Of a DNA stretch of 64,000 nucleotides, positions 26,505 to 34,362 are shown piece by piece. The position numbers were made by a program, and so were the translations under genes. The stretch lies in assembly GCA_964430855.1 (NCBI GenBank), contig CAYSHC010000012.1, positions 1 to 64,000 on the forward strand, written 5' to 3'. Position 1 is the first letter of the stretch. Each line of letters opens with the position of its first letter. The notes beneath the pieces are model-generated. The model worked only from the letters and a program-made list of their open reading frames with translations. It ran no database searches and had not been told where the DNA came from. This stretch comes from JAEZDP01 sp964430855 (GTDB lineage: Bacteria > Acidobacteriota > Vicinamibacteria > Vicinamibacterales > Vicinamibacteraceae).

Positions 26505-26651
26505 TCCGGCAACGTGCGACATCCGGTCAAGCCTCGGGAGGGAAAAGCGCCTACGAGAAGCATCGACAGTCTAGCAGAGTTCCTTTACGGGACGCACGCG
26601 CAAGTGCCGGCCGTCCTGCATGATCGGGGGCCCTGACCGGTCATGCTCCGG

Positions 26652-27917
26652 TTACGGCTGCGTCAGCGCCACGGCCAGCAGCACTGCACGCCTGGTGCCG
26701 TCGGCCGACCCGGTCGTATCGAACGTCTCGTCGAGCGAATGCGCGCCGCGTCCCGCCCCGCCGCCCCCGATCGTGATCGCCGGAATTCCCAGCGACATCG
26801 GCGTGTTTGCGTCGGTAGACGACGCCCCGAGCGTGGTCGGCAGGTTGAGCGCGCGCGAGACCGACAGGGCGGCCCGGACGAACGGCGAGGTGTCGGAAGT
26901 CCGACCGGCCGGTCGGTTTCCCACCATCTCCATCTCGACCGTCACCTGTCCCGGACGCGCCCACCGGCGGTTCTCCGCGGCCACGGCCGCCTCGACGGCC
27001 TGCCGCACGGACGCGTCGAGCGCCGTGAGCGCGTCTGGGCTCTCCGACCGCAGGTCAACCTCCATCCAGCTCTCGAACGCGATGGCGTTCACTGACGTGC
27101 CGCCCCCCACCCGGCCCACGTTGAACGTCGTCTTCGGGCGCTGCGGGACGGTGAGGTCGGCGATCGCGTCGATGGCCCGCCCCATGGCGTGGATCGGGCT
27201 GGCCAGGCCGAAGGCGCCGTAGCTGTGCCCGCCCGGCCCGCGGAACGTCACGCGGTAGCGGTAGCTGCCGACCCCTCCGGTCACGATGCCGTGCGACGAG
27301 CCGTCGATGGACACGAACCTGTCCACCTGCCCGACCAGCTCCTTTGTGAAGAGGTGCTTGACGCCCCGCAGGTCGCCAAGGCCTTCCTCCCCCACCGTCG
27401 CGACGAAGGTAATGGTGCCTTCCGTCTCGACCCGATGCTCCTGCAGGGCACGGACGACGCCGAGCAGGACGGCCAGCCCGCGGCAGTCGTCGCCGATGCC
27501 CGGTCCCTTGAGCACCGTCCCGTCCCGGCGCACCCGCACGTCGGTGCCCTCGGGGAAGACGGTGTCGAGATGTGCGCTCATCACGAGGTTCGGGCGCGGC
27601 TGCCGTCCCGGCCGGACGGCGATGACGTTGCCTTCCGCGTCGATGCGCGCCTCCGTCAGCCCGAGCTGCCCGAGCGCCTGCCTGTACGCCTCGGCCCGCG
27701 CCGCTTCGCCGAACGGCGGCGCCGGGATCTCGCAGAGCGCCACCTGCTGGTCGATCACCCAGGGCTCGTATCCGGGGACCGCGTCGACGACGCGCCGGAT
27801 GGCCGGCTGCGCCAGCAGCCGGGCACCGAGATCGTCGGGTTGCGTCTGGGCGTACGCCGGCGACGCCAGCGCGATCGCGACGATGGCGCAGAGGCGCGAG
27901 CGACTCACAAAGTGCAC
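26652..27917 (-). CDS. M20-family metallopeptidase, exported
   Basis: Zinc aminopeptidase or carboxypeptidase-like hydrolase, 421 residues, with a signal peptide ending near AYAQ. Metal-binding pattern: H116/D118 in SAHLDTV, D143 in GIGDDCRG, E177/E178 in VGEEGLGD, and a C-terminal GAHSLDE histidine. The dimerisation insert FRGPGGHSYGAFG is present. Closest in layout to peptidase T-like M20 enzymes; the substrate is unknown. The GTG start at 27917 is set by GGAGG four nt upstream; the overlapping ATG at 27919 hits a stop after four codons. Confidence 0.9.
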   Translation of the reverse strand: MHFVSRSRLCAIVAIALASPAYAQTQPDDLGARLLAQPAIRRVVDAVPGYEPWVIDQQVALCEIPAPPFGEAARAEAYRQALGQLGLTEARIDAEGNVIAVRPGRQPRPNLVMSAHLDTVFPEGTDVRVRRDGTVLKGPGIGDDCRGLAVLLGVVRALQEHRVETEGTITFVATVGEEGLGDLRGVKHLFTKELVGQVDRFVSIDGSSHGIVTGGVGSYRYRVTFRGPGGHSYGAFGLASPIHAMGRAIDAIADLTVPQRPKTTFNVGRVGGGTSVNAIAFESWMEVDLRSESPDALTALDASVRQAVEAAVAAENRRWARPGQVTVEMEMVGNRPAGRTSDTSPFVRAALSVSRALNLPTTLGASSTDANTPMSLGIPAITIGGGGAGRGAHSLDETFDTTGSADGTRRAVLLAVALTQP

Positions 27918-27942
27918 ATGTCCTCCAGATTCTTGTTGCGTG

Positions 27943-27960
27943 TGTCCGGCAATCCGGACA
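27943..27960. promoter_or_regulatory. Inverted repeat in the M20 gene leader
   Basis: Perfect 7-bp arms TGTCCGG / CCGGACA around a 4-nt CAAT loop, about 25 nt upstream of the M20 start codon. It could be an operator or a leader hairpin. The rest of the 229-bp gap to 28147 shows no gene. Confidence 0.4.
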
Positions 27961-28095
27961 ACGCCGGCGCCTGCCGTCGGCCACCGGGCGCGACCTCAGG
28001 CGCAAATGGTACACAAGTGGGCGCATTTCCACCGCGGACCGGTTGGACCACTTGGCGTCCGGCGCGACAGCGGGGCTGGCATGGAAGGTGCTTTG

Positions 28096-28109
28096 CCTGT
28101 GGCCACAGG
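28096..28109. promoter_or_regulatory. Perfect 14-bp palindrome CCTGTGGCCACAGG
   Basis: Lies in the gap between the divergent M20 gene and the small gene at 28147, about 37 nt upstream of the latter. An additional outer inverted pair TTGCCTG (28093-28099) / CAGGCAA (28117-28123) partly competes with it. Candidate regulator site; no protein can be named. Confidence 0.4.
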
Positions 28110-28146
28110 TTCACCTCAGGCAAGACGCGCGCGACGTGGAGAGGTC

Positions 28147-28374
28147 ATGAGCATCGTTCGACTGCTGGCGTTCGAGACACTGGGATGCGGCTGCGTGGCC
28201 GGCCACTACCGCGAGGCGGGATCGGCGCGTGCCGTGAGCTACATCGAGGAGAAGTCGCCGACCTGCACCACCGCCAGTCACCGGCGCAACCACGTCGTCT
28301 CGTCGCCGTCGACGCGGTCGTCGCGTGCCGGCCAACAGGCCGGGAGCGCTGCCAGCGCCTGGCAGACCACGTGA
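28147..28374 (+). CDS. Small protein of unknown function
   Basis: 75 residues, not recognised. The ATG is preceded by GGAGAGG with a good spacing. The codons end mostly in G or C, as in the neighbours. The N-terminal half is rich in Cys and His (C14, C16, C41, H20, H46, H50) with ETLGCGCVAGHYRE and SYIEEKSPTCTTASHRRNHVV. The C-terminal 25 residues are Ser/Ala/Arg-rich. A small metal-binding role is possible but unproven. Its stop codon TGA overlaps the TG of the extended -10 element of the lysR leader, so the two units are back to back. Confidence 0.5.
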   Translation: MSIVRLLAFETLGCGCVAGHYREAGSARAVSYIEEKSPTCTTASHRRNHVVSSPSTRSSRAGQQAGSAASAWQTT

Positions 28375-28380
28375 TAGCCT
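28372..28380 (+). promoter_or_regulatory. Extended -10 element TGATAGCCT ahead of lysR
   Basis: TG-n-TAGCCT; the hexamer ends 7 nt before a GTG at 28388 that opens a 17-codon ORF, not lysR itself. Predicted transcript start at or next to that GTG. Confidence 0.5.
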
Positions 28381-28387
28381 TCGGTTC

Positions 28388-28441
28388 GTGGCATCCGCCC
28401 GCCGCGCGCTGACGCCTCGCACGCGCGCCCGGGCCCGCTGA
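28388..28441 (+). CDS. Candidate leaderless leader peptide of lysR (17 aa)
   Basis: Begins with GTG 7 nt after the -10-like hexamer and encodes a 17-residue Arg-rich peptide (starts MASARRALTP, ends TRARAR). It stops at 28439-28441, one base before the lysR ATG. There is no Shine-Dalgarno sequence for lysR, so reinitiation after this ORF would be a way to load ribosomes. Evidence is positional only. Confidence 0.35.
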   Translation: MASARRALTPRTRARAR

Positions 28442-28442
28442 C

Positions 28443-29399
28443 ATGGACCTCCGGCAGCTCGAGATCATCCGCGCCATCGCAGAAACCGGCTCGTTCACGG
28501 CCGCGGGACACAAGCTCGGTGTCTCGCAGTCGGCCATCAGCCGTCAGGTGCTCCTGCTCGAGGAGGAGCTCAACGAGGCCGTCTTCCTCCGCGTCGGACG
28601 CCGCATCAGGATCACGCCGGCCGGCGAGGAACTCCTCCAGCTCAGTCACCGGGTCTTCATGGACATGCGCGAGACCATCGCGCGCATCACCGACGCGCAG
28701 GCCTCGCTCATCGGACCGGTACGACTCGCGGGCGGCATGACCGTCAGCCTGTACGTCTTCCCGACGCTGCTGCGCGACTTCCGCCGGCACCACCCCGATG
28801 CCGACATCAAGATCATCGCCGGCTCGACTGACAAGTGCCTGGCCAGCCTCCGCTCCGGCCAGGCCGACGTCGCGCTGCTGACGCTGCCGATCAACGACCC
28901 CGACCTCGTGACGGTGCCCGCGCTCAAGGAGGAGCTGCTGCTGGTGACCGATCCCGGACACCCGCTCGCCAGCCGGGCGCGCATCACGCCCGACGACCTC
29001 CGCAACCAGGCGTTCGTGCTCTTCGAGTCGGGCTCCAACACGCGCCGCGTCGTCAACGAGTTCTTCCTGCGGCACCAGATCGAGCCGCAGGTGGTGACCG
29101 AGACGGAGAACGTCGAGATCATCAAGGCGCTCGTGCGGACGCGCCTCGGCATCTCGATCATCTCGTACCAGTCGGTGGCGCGCGAGGTCGCCTCGGGCCA
29201 GTTCTTCTGCGCCCGCATCGACGACCAGCCCCTCATCCGCGAGACGGGATGGGTATACATGCGCGCCAACCGCGTGCCGCGGGCGGTGCAGGAGGTGCTC
29301 GCCTCGTTCGAGCGCATCGCGCCGCGGCTGCGCGTCGCGCCGCCGCCCGGGCGGGCGATCATGCGCGCCGCCGCGCCGTCCAAGGCGCGTCTGTCATAG
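28443..29399 (+). CDS. LysR-family transcriptional regulator
   Basis: 318 residues. N-terminal winged helix-turn-helix (MDLRQLEIIRAIAETGSFTAAGHKLGVSQSAISRQV; residues 1-60), a linker helix, and a C-terminal periplasmic-binding-like effector domain from about residue 92 (VRLAGGMTVSLYVFPTLLRDF). The usual LysR neighbour is a divergent target; here the gene upstream on the plus strand is the small ORF at 28147 and, beyond it, the divergent M20 peptidase, so either may be regulated. Followed 94 nt later by the threonine operon. The effector is unknown. Confidence 0.93.
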   Translation: MDLRQLEIIRAIAETGSFTAAGHKLGVSQSAISRQVLLLEEELNEAVFLRVGRRIRITPAGEELLQLSHRVFMDMRETIARITDAQASLIGPVRLAGGMTVSLYVFPTLLRDFRRHHPDADIKIIAGSTDKCLASLRSGQADVALLTLPINDPDLVTVPALKEELLLVTDPGHPLASRARITPDDLRNQAFVLFESGSNTRRVVNEFFLRHQIEPQVVTETENVEIIKALVRTRLGISIISYQSVAREVASGQFFCARIDDQPLIRETGWVYMRANRVPRAVQEVLASFERIAPRLRVAPPPGRAIMRAAAPSKARLS

Positions 29400-29436
29400 G
29401 CGCGTCATAACCTCTCCTGTTGATCCGCTCACCGCT

Positions 29437-29442
29437 TATAAT
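29437..29442 (+). promoter_or_regulatory. Perfect -10 element TATAAT ahead of the threonine operon
   Basis: Consensus TATAAT ending 7 nt before an ATG at 29450 that opens a 14-codon ORF. No clear -35 at 16-18 nt. Same geometry as at the lysR leader. Confidence 0.6.
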
Positions 29443-29449
29443 CCGCTGG

Positions 29450-29494
29450 ATGCGCTCCGCGGCAGGACGGCCGGCGACGCACCACTCGCGCTGA
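29450..29494 (+). CDS. Candidate leaderless leader peptide of the threonine operon (14 aa)
   Basis: ATG 7 nt after TATAAT; encodes MRSAAGRPATHHSR and ends with TGA whose A is the first base of the hom ATG (TGATG). There is no run of Thr or Ile codons, so this is not a classical threonine attenuator. Coupled reinitiation at hom is the simplest use. Positional evidence only. Confidence 0.4.
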   Translation: MRSAAGRPATHHSR

Positions 29495-30741
29495 TGTCTC
29501 TCTCCATCGCCATCCTTGGATTCGGCACCGTGGGCCGATCCGTCGCCAGGCTCGTGCTCGAGCGCGGCGACGGCCTGCTCCGCCTGACGCACATCTACAA
29601 CCGCGACGTCGCCCGCAAGCGCGTCGACTGGGTGCCCGCCGACGTCACCTGGACCGAGCGCATCGAGGACGTGCTCGACGCGCCCGTCGACATCGTCGTC
29701 GAGGTCATCGGCGGGCTGGAGCCCGCGGGCGCGTGGATTGCCGACGCGCTTGACCGCGGCAAGCACGTCGTGACGGCCAACAAGCAGCTCATCGCGACGT
29801 CGGGACGCGAGCTTGCCGCGCGCGCGAAGGCCGACGGCGTGGACCTGCTGTTCGAGGCGGCCGTGGGCGGCGGCATCCCCGTGGTGCGCGGGCTGCGCGA
29901 GGGCCTTGCCGGGGACGTGCTGACGGGCGTCTCCGGCATCCTCAACGGGACGTGCAACTACATCCTGACGCGCATGGAGTCGGCCGGCCTGGCCTTCGAC
30001 ACGGCGCTTGCCGAGGCCCAGGCCCACGGCTTCGCCGAGGCCGACCCGACCGACGACCTCGACGGCTACGACGCCCGCGCCAAGATCTGCATCCTCGCCC
30101 GGGTCGGGCTCGGCCTCGCCCTTGCGCCGGCCAGCGTGCCCTGCGCCACCATCCGCACCATCAGCGACAACGACTTCGTCTACGCCCGCCGCCTCGGCGC
30201 GACCATCCGCCAGGTGTCGCGGGTGGCCGTGCGCGACGGCGTGGTCGAAGCGGCGGTTGGCCCGGCCCTCGTGCCGCTCACCTCGCCCCTCGCCCGCGTC
30301 CTCGGCAGCCAGAACCTGATCGTCGCCTCGGGCACGTACGGCATCGAGACGACCTTCGGCGGCTACGGCGCGGGCGGGTCGCCGACGGCGGTCGCCGTCG
30401 TGTCCGACCTGGTCGCCATCGCGCGGCGTCGCGGCACGCCGCCGCCGCAGTGGCCGGAGGATCGGGAGGCCACCGCCGTCGCCGTGCAGGAGTCGCCGTT
30501 CTACCTGCGCCTCGTCGTCCGTGACAGGCCGGGCATCATCGCCAGCCTTGCGACGATCTTCTCGTCGCACGGCATCAACATCGACGCCGTGCTCCAGGAG
30601 CCGGCCAGCACGAAGGACGCGCTGCCGTTTGTCGTCACGCTGGAGAAGTGCAGCAGCGCCAGCATGGACGCTGCGCTGGCCGACATCGGCAGGCTCGACT
30701 TCCACGTGCAGCCCCCGCTGTGCCTGCCGGTGCTCGCATGA
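29494..30741 (+). CDS. hom: Homoserine dehydrogenase with C-terminal ACT domain
   Basis: Reduces aspartate semialdehyde to homoserine with NAD(P)H. 415 residues: Rossmann domain ILGFGTVGRSV, then KHVVTANKQLIA, the catalytic-domain signature with GGGIPVVRGLREGL and ILNGTCNYIL, and a regulatory ACT domain from about residue 343 (LRLVVRDRPGIIASLATIFSSHGINI) that probably senses threonine. Its stop overlaps the thrB start (ATGA). First structural gene of hom-thrB-thrC-lysC. Confidence 0.96.
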   Translation: MSLSIAILGFGTVGRSVARLVLERGDGLLRLTHIYNRDVARKRVDWVPADVTWTERIEDVLDAPVDIVVEVIGGLEPAGAWIADALDRGKHVVTANKQLIATSGRELAARAKADGVDLLFEAAVGGGIPVVRGLREGLAGDVLTGVSGILNGTCNYILTRMESAGLAFDTALAEAQAHGFAEADPTDDLDGYDARAKICILARVGLGLALAPASVPCATIRTISDNDFVYARRLGATIRQVSRVAVRDGVVEAAVGPALVPLTSPLARVLGSQNLIVASGTYGIETTFGGYGAGGSPTAVAVVSDLVAIARRRGTPPPQWPEDREATAVAVQESPFYLRLVVRDRPGIIASLATIFSSHGINIDAVLQEPASTKDALPFVVTLEKCSSASMDAALADIGRLDFHVQPPLCLPVLA

Positions 30742-31664
30742 CGCCCACCGGACGGCCGCTGGCCACCGTCGTCGTCCCCGCGTCGACGTCCAACCTGGGC
30801 GCGGGGTTCGACGCGCTCGGCCTGGCGCTCCAGCTCACGCTCACGGTCGACGTCCTGGCCGTGGCCGAGGACGGGCTGGGCGAGGTGCGCTGCGAGTTCG
30901 TCGGAGCTGCGCCGTCCGGTGAAAACCTCATCGCGACGGGGTACCGCGAGGTGGCGCGGCGCGTCGGCAGCACGTCGCCGCCGTCGCTCGACGTCCGCGT
31001 GCGCTGCGAGATCCCCCCGGGCGCGGGCCTCGGCAGCAGCGCCGCGGCGCTGGTGGCCGGCGGCCGCCTGGCCGCGCTCACGGTTGCCGGCGTCGACACG
31101 CAGCGCATCCTCGACACCGCCTCCGAGATCGAAGGTCATCCCGACAACGTCGCAGCGTCACTGTTCGGCGGCCTCGTGGCCAGCCTCACCGAGGCGGACG
31201 GCACGGTCCGCGCCGTGGCCCTGCCGTGGCCGGCGGACCTGCTGCTCGTGGTGGCGACGCCCGAGCTGCCGCTCGCCACGCGTGCCGCGCGTGCCGTGCT
31301 GCCGACGCATGTCTCGCGCAGCGACGCCGTGTTCAACGTCCAGCGCGTGGCCGTGCTGCTCGCCGCGCTGACGGCACGCCGGTTCGACGTGCTGCGCAGC
31401 GCGTTCGACGACAGGCTGCACCAGCCCCACCGGCGAGCGCTGGTGTCGGGCCTCGACGCCACGCTGGCGCTGCGATGTCCCGGCGTCGTGGGCGCGTTCC
31501 TCTCGGGCGCGGGGCCGTCGGTCGCCGCCGTGGTGCACGGCGACCCGGCGCCCGCCATCGAGGCGCTCCGCGGCGTGTTCGCCGAGCGGCGCGTCTCCGT
31601 CCAGGTGCGCGTGCTCGACGTCTACCAGCCGGCGGCCGGGCATCTCGTCCCGACGTCACGTTGA
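30738..31664 (+). CDS. thrB: Homoserine kinase (GHMP family)
   Basis: Phosphorylates homoserine to O-phosphohomoserine. 308 residues. N-terminal PASTSNLGAGFDALGLAL, the GHMP nucleotide loop PPGAGLGSSAAALVAG, SEIEGHPDNVAASLFGG, and a C-terminal GAFLSGAGPSVAAVV. Start set by the ATGA overlap with hom. Classical ThrB, not the unrelated ThrH or APH-like types. Confidence 0.96.
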   Translation: MTPTGRPLATVVVPASTSNLGAGFDALGLALQLTLTVDVLAVAEDGLGEVRCEFVGAAPSGENLIATGYREVARRVGSTSPPSLDVRVRCEIPPGAGLGSSAAALVAGGRLAALTVAGVDTQRILDTASEIEGHPDNVAASLFGGLVASLTEADGTVRAVALPWPADLLLVVATPELPLATRAARAVLPTHVSRSDAVFNVQRVAVLLAALTARRFDVLRSAFDDRLHQPHRRALVSGLDATLALRCPGVVGAFLSGAGPSVAAVVHGDPAPAIEALRGVFAERRVSVQVRVLDVYQPAAGHLVPTSR

Positions 31665-31680
31665 AGGAAGGTCCGATTTC

Positions 31681-32937
31681 ATGTCCACGCTGACCGGTCT
31701 CCAGTGTCACGTCTGCAAGACGCCGTTCCCCGCCGAAGCCCTCTACGTCTGCGACCAGTGCTTCGGCCCGCTCGAGCCGGTCTACGACATGGACCGCGTG
31801 CGCGCCACGCTGACGCGCGAAGCCGTCGAGTCGCGGCCGCGCAACGTGTGGCGCTTCCGCGAACTGCTGCCCATCACCGGTGAGCCGCGGACGGGCTTCA
31901 CCTCGGGGTGGACGCCGCTGGTCGCCGCGCGCCACCTCGCCGAGCGCCTCGGTGTCCGCGAGCTCTACATCAAGGACGACGGCGTGAACCACCCGACGCT
32001 GTCCTACAAGGATCGCGTCGTCTCGGTGGCCGCGACGCGGGCGGTGGAGCTGGGTTTCACGACGTTCGGCTGCGCGTCCACGGGCAACCTGGGCAACAGC
32101 GTCGCCGCGCACGCCGCGCGCCTCGGCCTCGCCTGCTACGTTTTCATCCCCGACAACCTCGAGCCGAACAAGGTGCTGGGCTCGGGCATCTACCAGCCCA
32201 CGCTGCTCGGCATCCGCGGCAACTACGACGACGTCAACAGGCTCTGCACGCAGGTGGCCGACCGCCACGGCTTCGGGTTCGCCAACGTCAACCTGCGCAC
32301 CTACTACGCCGAGGGCGCCAAGACGATGGGGTTCGAGATCGTCGAGCAGCTCGGGTGGCGCTTCCCGAAGCACGTCGTCGCGCCGATTGCCGGCGGCACG
32401 CTGCTGCCCCGCGTCTACAAGGGATTCAGTGAGCTCCAGGCCCTCGGCCTGGCCGACGGCCCGCTGCCCCGCATGTACGGCGCGCAGGCAGCCGGGTGCG
32501 CGCCCGTCGTCCGCGCGCTGCACGAAGGGCTCGAGTATCCCGACCCGGTCAAGCCCGACACCATCGCGAAGTCGATCGCCATCGGCAACCCCGCCGACGG
32601 CTTCCAGGTGCTCGAGGTGCTGCGCGCCTCCGACGGCTGGGCCGAGGCGGTGACCGACGACGAGATCCTCGCCGGCATCCAGCTGCTCGCCGAGACGGAA
32701 GGCATCTTCACCGAGCCCGCCGGCGGCACCACGATGGCCGTTACAAGAAAGCTCATCGAGCAGGGCCGCATCCCGCGGGACGAACCCATCGTCGTGTGCA
32801 TCACCGGCAACGGGTACAAGACGGCGGAGCTGATGCTCGACCGGACGCCCCGCCCGATTCCCCTGAGCCGTTCCATCTCCGACTTCGACGCGTTCCTGGC
32901 GGCACAGACGGCGGGGGCGTCAGAGATCCGGTCATGA
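31681..32937 (+). CDS. thrC: Threonine synthase
   Basis: PLP enzyme converting O-phosphohomoserine to threonine. 418 residues. The PLP lysine is K110 in HPTLSYKDRVV; the phosphate-binding loop follows with STGNLGNSVAAHAARLG, and the C-terminal EPAGGTTMAV carries the base-contacting segment. A four-cysteine zinc-ribbon-like N-terminus (C9, C12, C24, C27) precedes the catalytic domain, as in archaeal-type threonine synthases. AAGGAAGG lies upstream of the ATG. Its stop overlaps the lysC start (ATGA). Confidence 0.95.
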   Translation: MSTLTGLQCHVCKTPFPAEALYVCDQCFGPLEPVYDMDRVRATLTREAVESRPRNVWRFRELLPITGEPRTGFTSGWTPLVAARHLAERLGVRELYIKDDGVNHPTLSYKDRVVSVAATRAVELGFTTFGCASTGNLGNSVAAHAARLGLACYVFIPDNLEPNKVLGSGIYQPTLLGIRGNYDDVNRLCTQVADRHGFGFANVNLRTYYAEGAKTMGFEIVEQLGWRFPKHVVAPIAGGTLLPRVYKGFSELQALGLADGPLPRMYGAQAAGCAPVVRALHEGLEYPDPVKPDTIAKSIAIGNPADGFQVLEVLRASDGWAEAVTDDEILAGIQLLAETEGIFTEPAGGTTMAVTRKLIEQGRIPRDEPIVVCITGNGYKTAELMLDRTPRPIPLSRSISDFDAFLAAQTAGASEIRS

Positions 32938-34355
32938 GCCGCTTCGACCGGAGGCAGCTCCTCGTCCAGAAGTACGGCGGCAGCAGCGTGGCCACGCCGG
33001 AGCACATCCGCCGCGTGGCCGATCGCATCGCCGAGTGCCGCCAGACGCACAGGCACATCGTGGTCGCCGTCTCGGCCATGGGCAAGACGACCGACCAGCT
33101 GATCTCGCTCGCGCACCAGGTGGCTGCCAGGCCGTCCGGCCGCGAGATGGACCAGCTGCTCGCCTGCGGCGAGACCATCGCCGTCTCGCTGCTCGGCCTG
33201 GCCCTCCAGGACCGGGGCATTCCCGCGGTGTCGCTGACCGCCGCGCAGTGCGGCATCCGGACGGACGGGTCGTTCAACCGCGCACGCATCGCCGACGTCG
33301 AGACTGGCCGCCTCATCCACGAGCTCGAGGCGGGACGCGTCGTCGTGGTGGCCGGCTTCCAGGGCGTGTCGCCGCAGCATGAGGTGACGACGCTCGGGCG
33401 CGGCGGCGGCGACATCACGGGGGCGGCCCTGGCCGCTGCGCTCCAGGCGCCGGTCTGCGAGATCTGCACCGACGTGGACGGCGTGTACTCGGCAGACCCG
33501 AACGTCGTGCCGGATGCGCGCCTCGTGCCGGAGATGAGCTACGAGGAGGCAATCGAGCTGGCAGCCGCCGGCGCCAAGGTGCTGCACCCGCGCGCCGCCG
33601 AGATCTGCCTCCAGTACGACGTCCCCATCCACGTACGTTCGAGCTTTCACACTCAGCCAGGAACCTGGATTCGCGGAGGAGCGCTCGCCATGGAGCAGGC
33701 CGCCGTCGTCGGCATCACGTCGGACAGGAAGATTGCGAAGGTCACGCTGCTCGACGTCAAGGATCAGCCGGGACTCGCCGCGGCGATCTTCCGTGACCTC
33801 GCGCGCGAGGACGTCAACGTCCGCCTGATCATCCAGGCGGCCGCCACGCACGACCGCAACCGGATCACGTTCATCACCGACGCCGACCAGGTGGACACGG
33901 TACGGGCGCTCGAGGACACGTGGCGTCGGCACGCCACGGTGGGCGACGTGCTCGTGGACACCGCCGTGGCGAAGATCGCCATCGTCGGGTCGCGCATCGC
34001 GTCCACGCCGGGCCTCGCCGCGCGCATGTTCAGCGCGCTCGCGCGCAACGACGTGAACATCGACTGCATCAGCACGTCGGAGATGAAGGTGTCGTGCGTG
34101 ATCAGCGCCGACCAGCTCGAACAGGCGGTCAGGGCGGTGCACGCCGAGTTCTTCGGCAACGCGTCAGGGCGGACCGCGCGCAAGGTGGCGCGGACGTCGA
34201 AGACGGCGGGCGCAAAGGCGACGCGGGCCGCCGCCTCCCGCGCCGGGCGGAAGACGGCGGCCACGGCCGCACGGGCGAAGAAGGCGAAGTCAGGAACGCG
34301 GACGGCGATGGCGAAGCCGTCCGCGCGGGCGAAGCGCGCGACAGGGCGCCGGTAG
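32934..34355 (+). CDS. lysC: Aspartate kinase with H1-like C-terminal tail
   Basis: Phosphorylates aspartate, the first step to Lys, Thr and Met. 473 residues: kinase domain with LLVQKYGGSSVA, GFQGVSPQHEVTTLGRGGGD and EICTDVDGVYSADP, then two ACT domains (VTLLDVKDQPGLAAAIFRDL; AIVGSRIASTPGLAARMFSAL) for feedback control. Family members usually end near residue 405-410. Here 63 extra residues (411-473) are Ala, Lys, Arg and Thr only in long stretches, histone-H1-like. The start ATG overlaps the thrC stop. It closes the operon, 7 nt from the convergent VWFA gene. Confidence 0.95.
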   Translation: MSRFDRRQLLVQKYGGSSVATPEHIRRVADRIAECRQTHRHIVVAVSAMGKTTDQLISLAHQVAARPSGREMDQLLACGETIAVSLLGLALQDRGIPAVSLTAAQCGIRTDGSFNRARIADVETGRLIHELEAGRVVVVAGFQGVSPQHEVTTLGRGGGDITGAALAAALQAPVCEICTDVDGVYSADPNVVPDARLVPEMSYEEAIELAAAGAKVLHPRAAEICLQYDVPIHVRSSFHTQPGTWIRGGALAMEQAAVVGITSDRKIAKVTLLDVKDQPGLAAAIFRDLAREDVNVRLIIQAAATHDRNRITFITDADQVDTVRALEDTWRRHATVGDVLVDTAVAKIAIVGSRIASTPGLAARMFSALARNDVNIDCISTSEMKVSCVISADQLEQAVRAVHAEFFGNASGRTARKVARTSKTAGAKATRAAASRAGRKTAATAARAKKAKSGTRTAMAKPSARAKRATGRR

Positions 34356-34362
34356 CCGGCGC

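Noticed and set aside
28111..28537. Minus-strand open frames of about 100-130 codons opposite the small gene and the lysR start
   Set aside because: They overlap a certain LysR coding region and lack a ribosome-binding site. Composition is Arg-rich shadow type.
29450..29494. Classical threonine attenuator for the hom operon
   Set aside because: The leader peptide has a single Thr and no Ile, and no terminator/antiterminator hairpin pair fits in the short gap.
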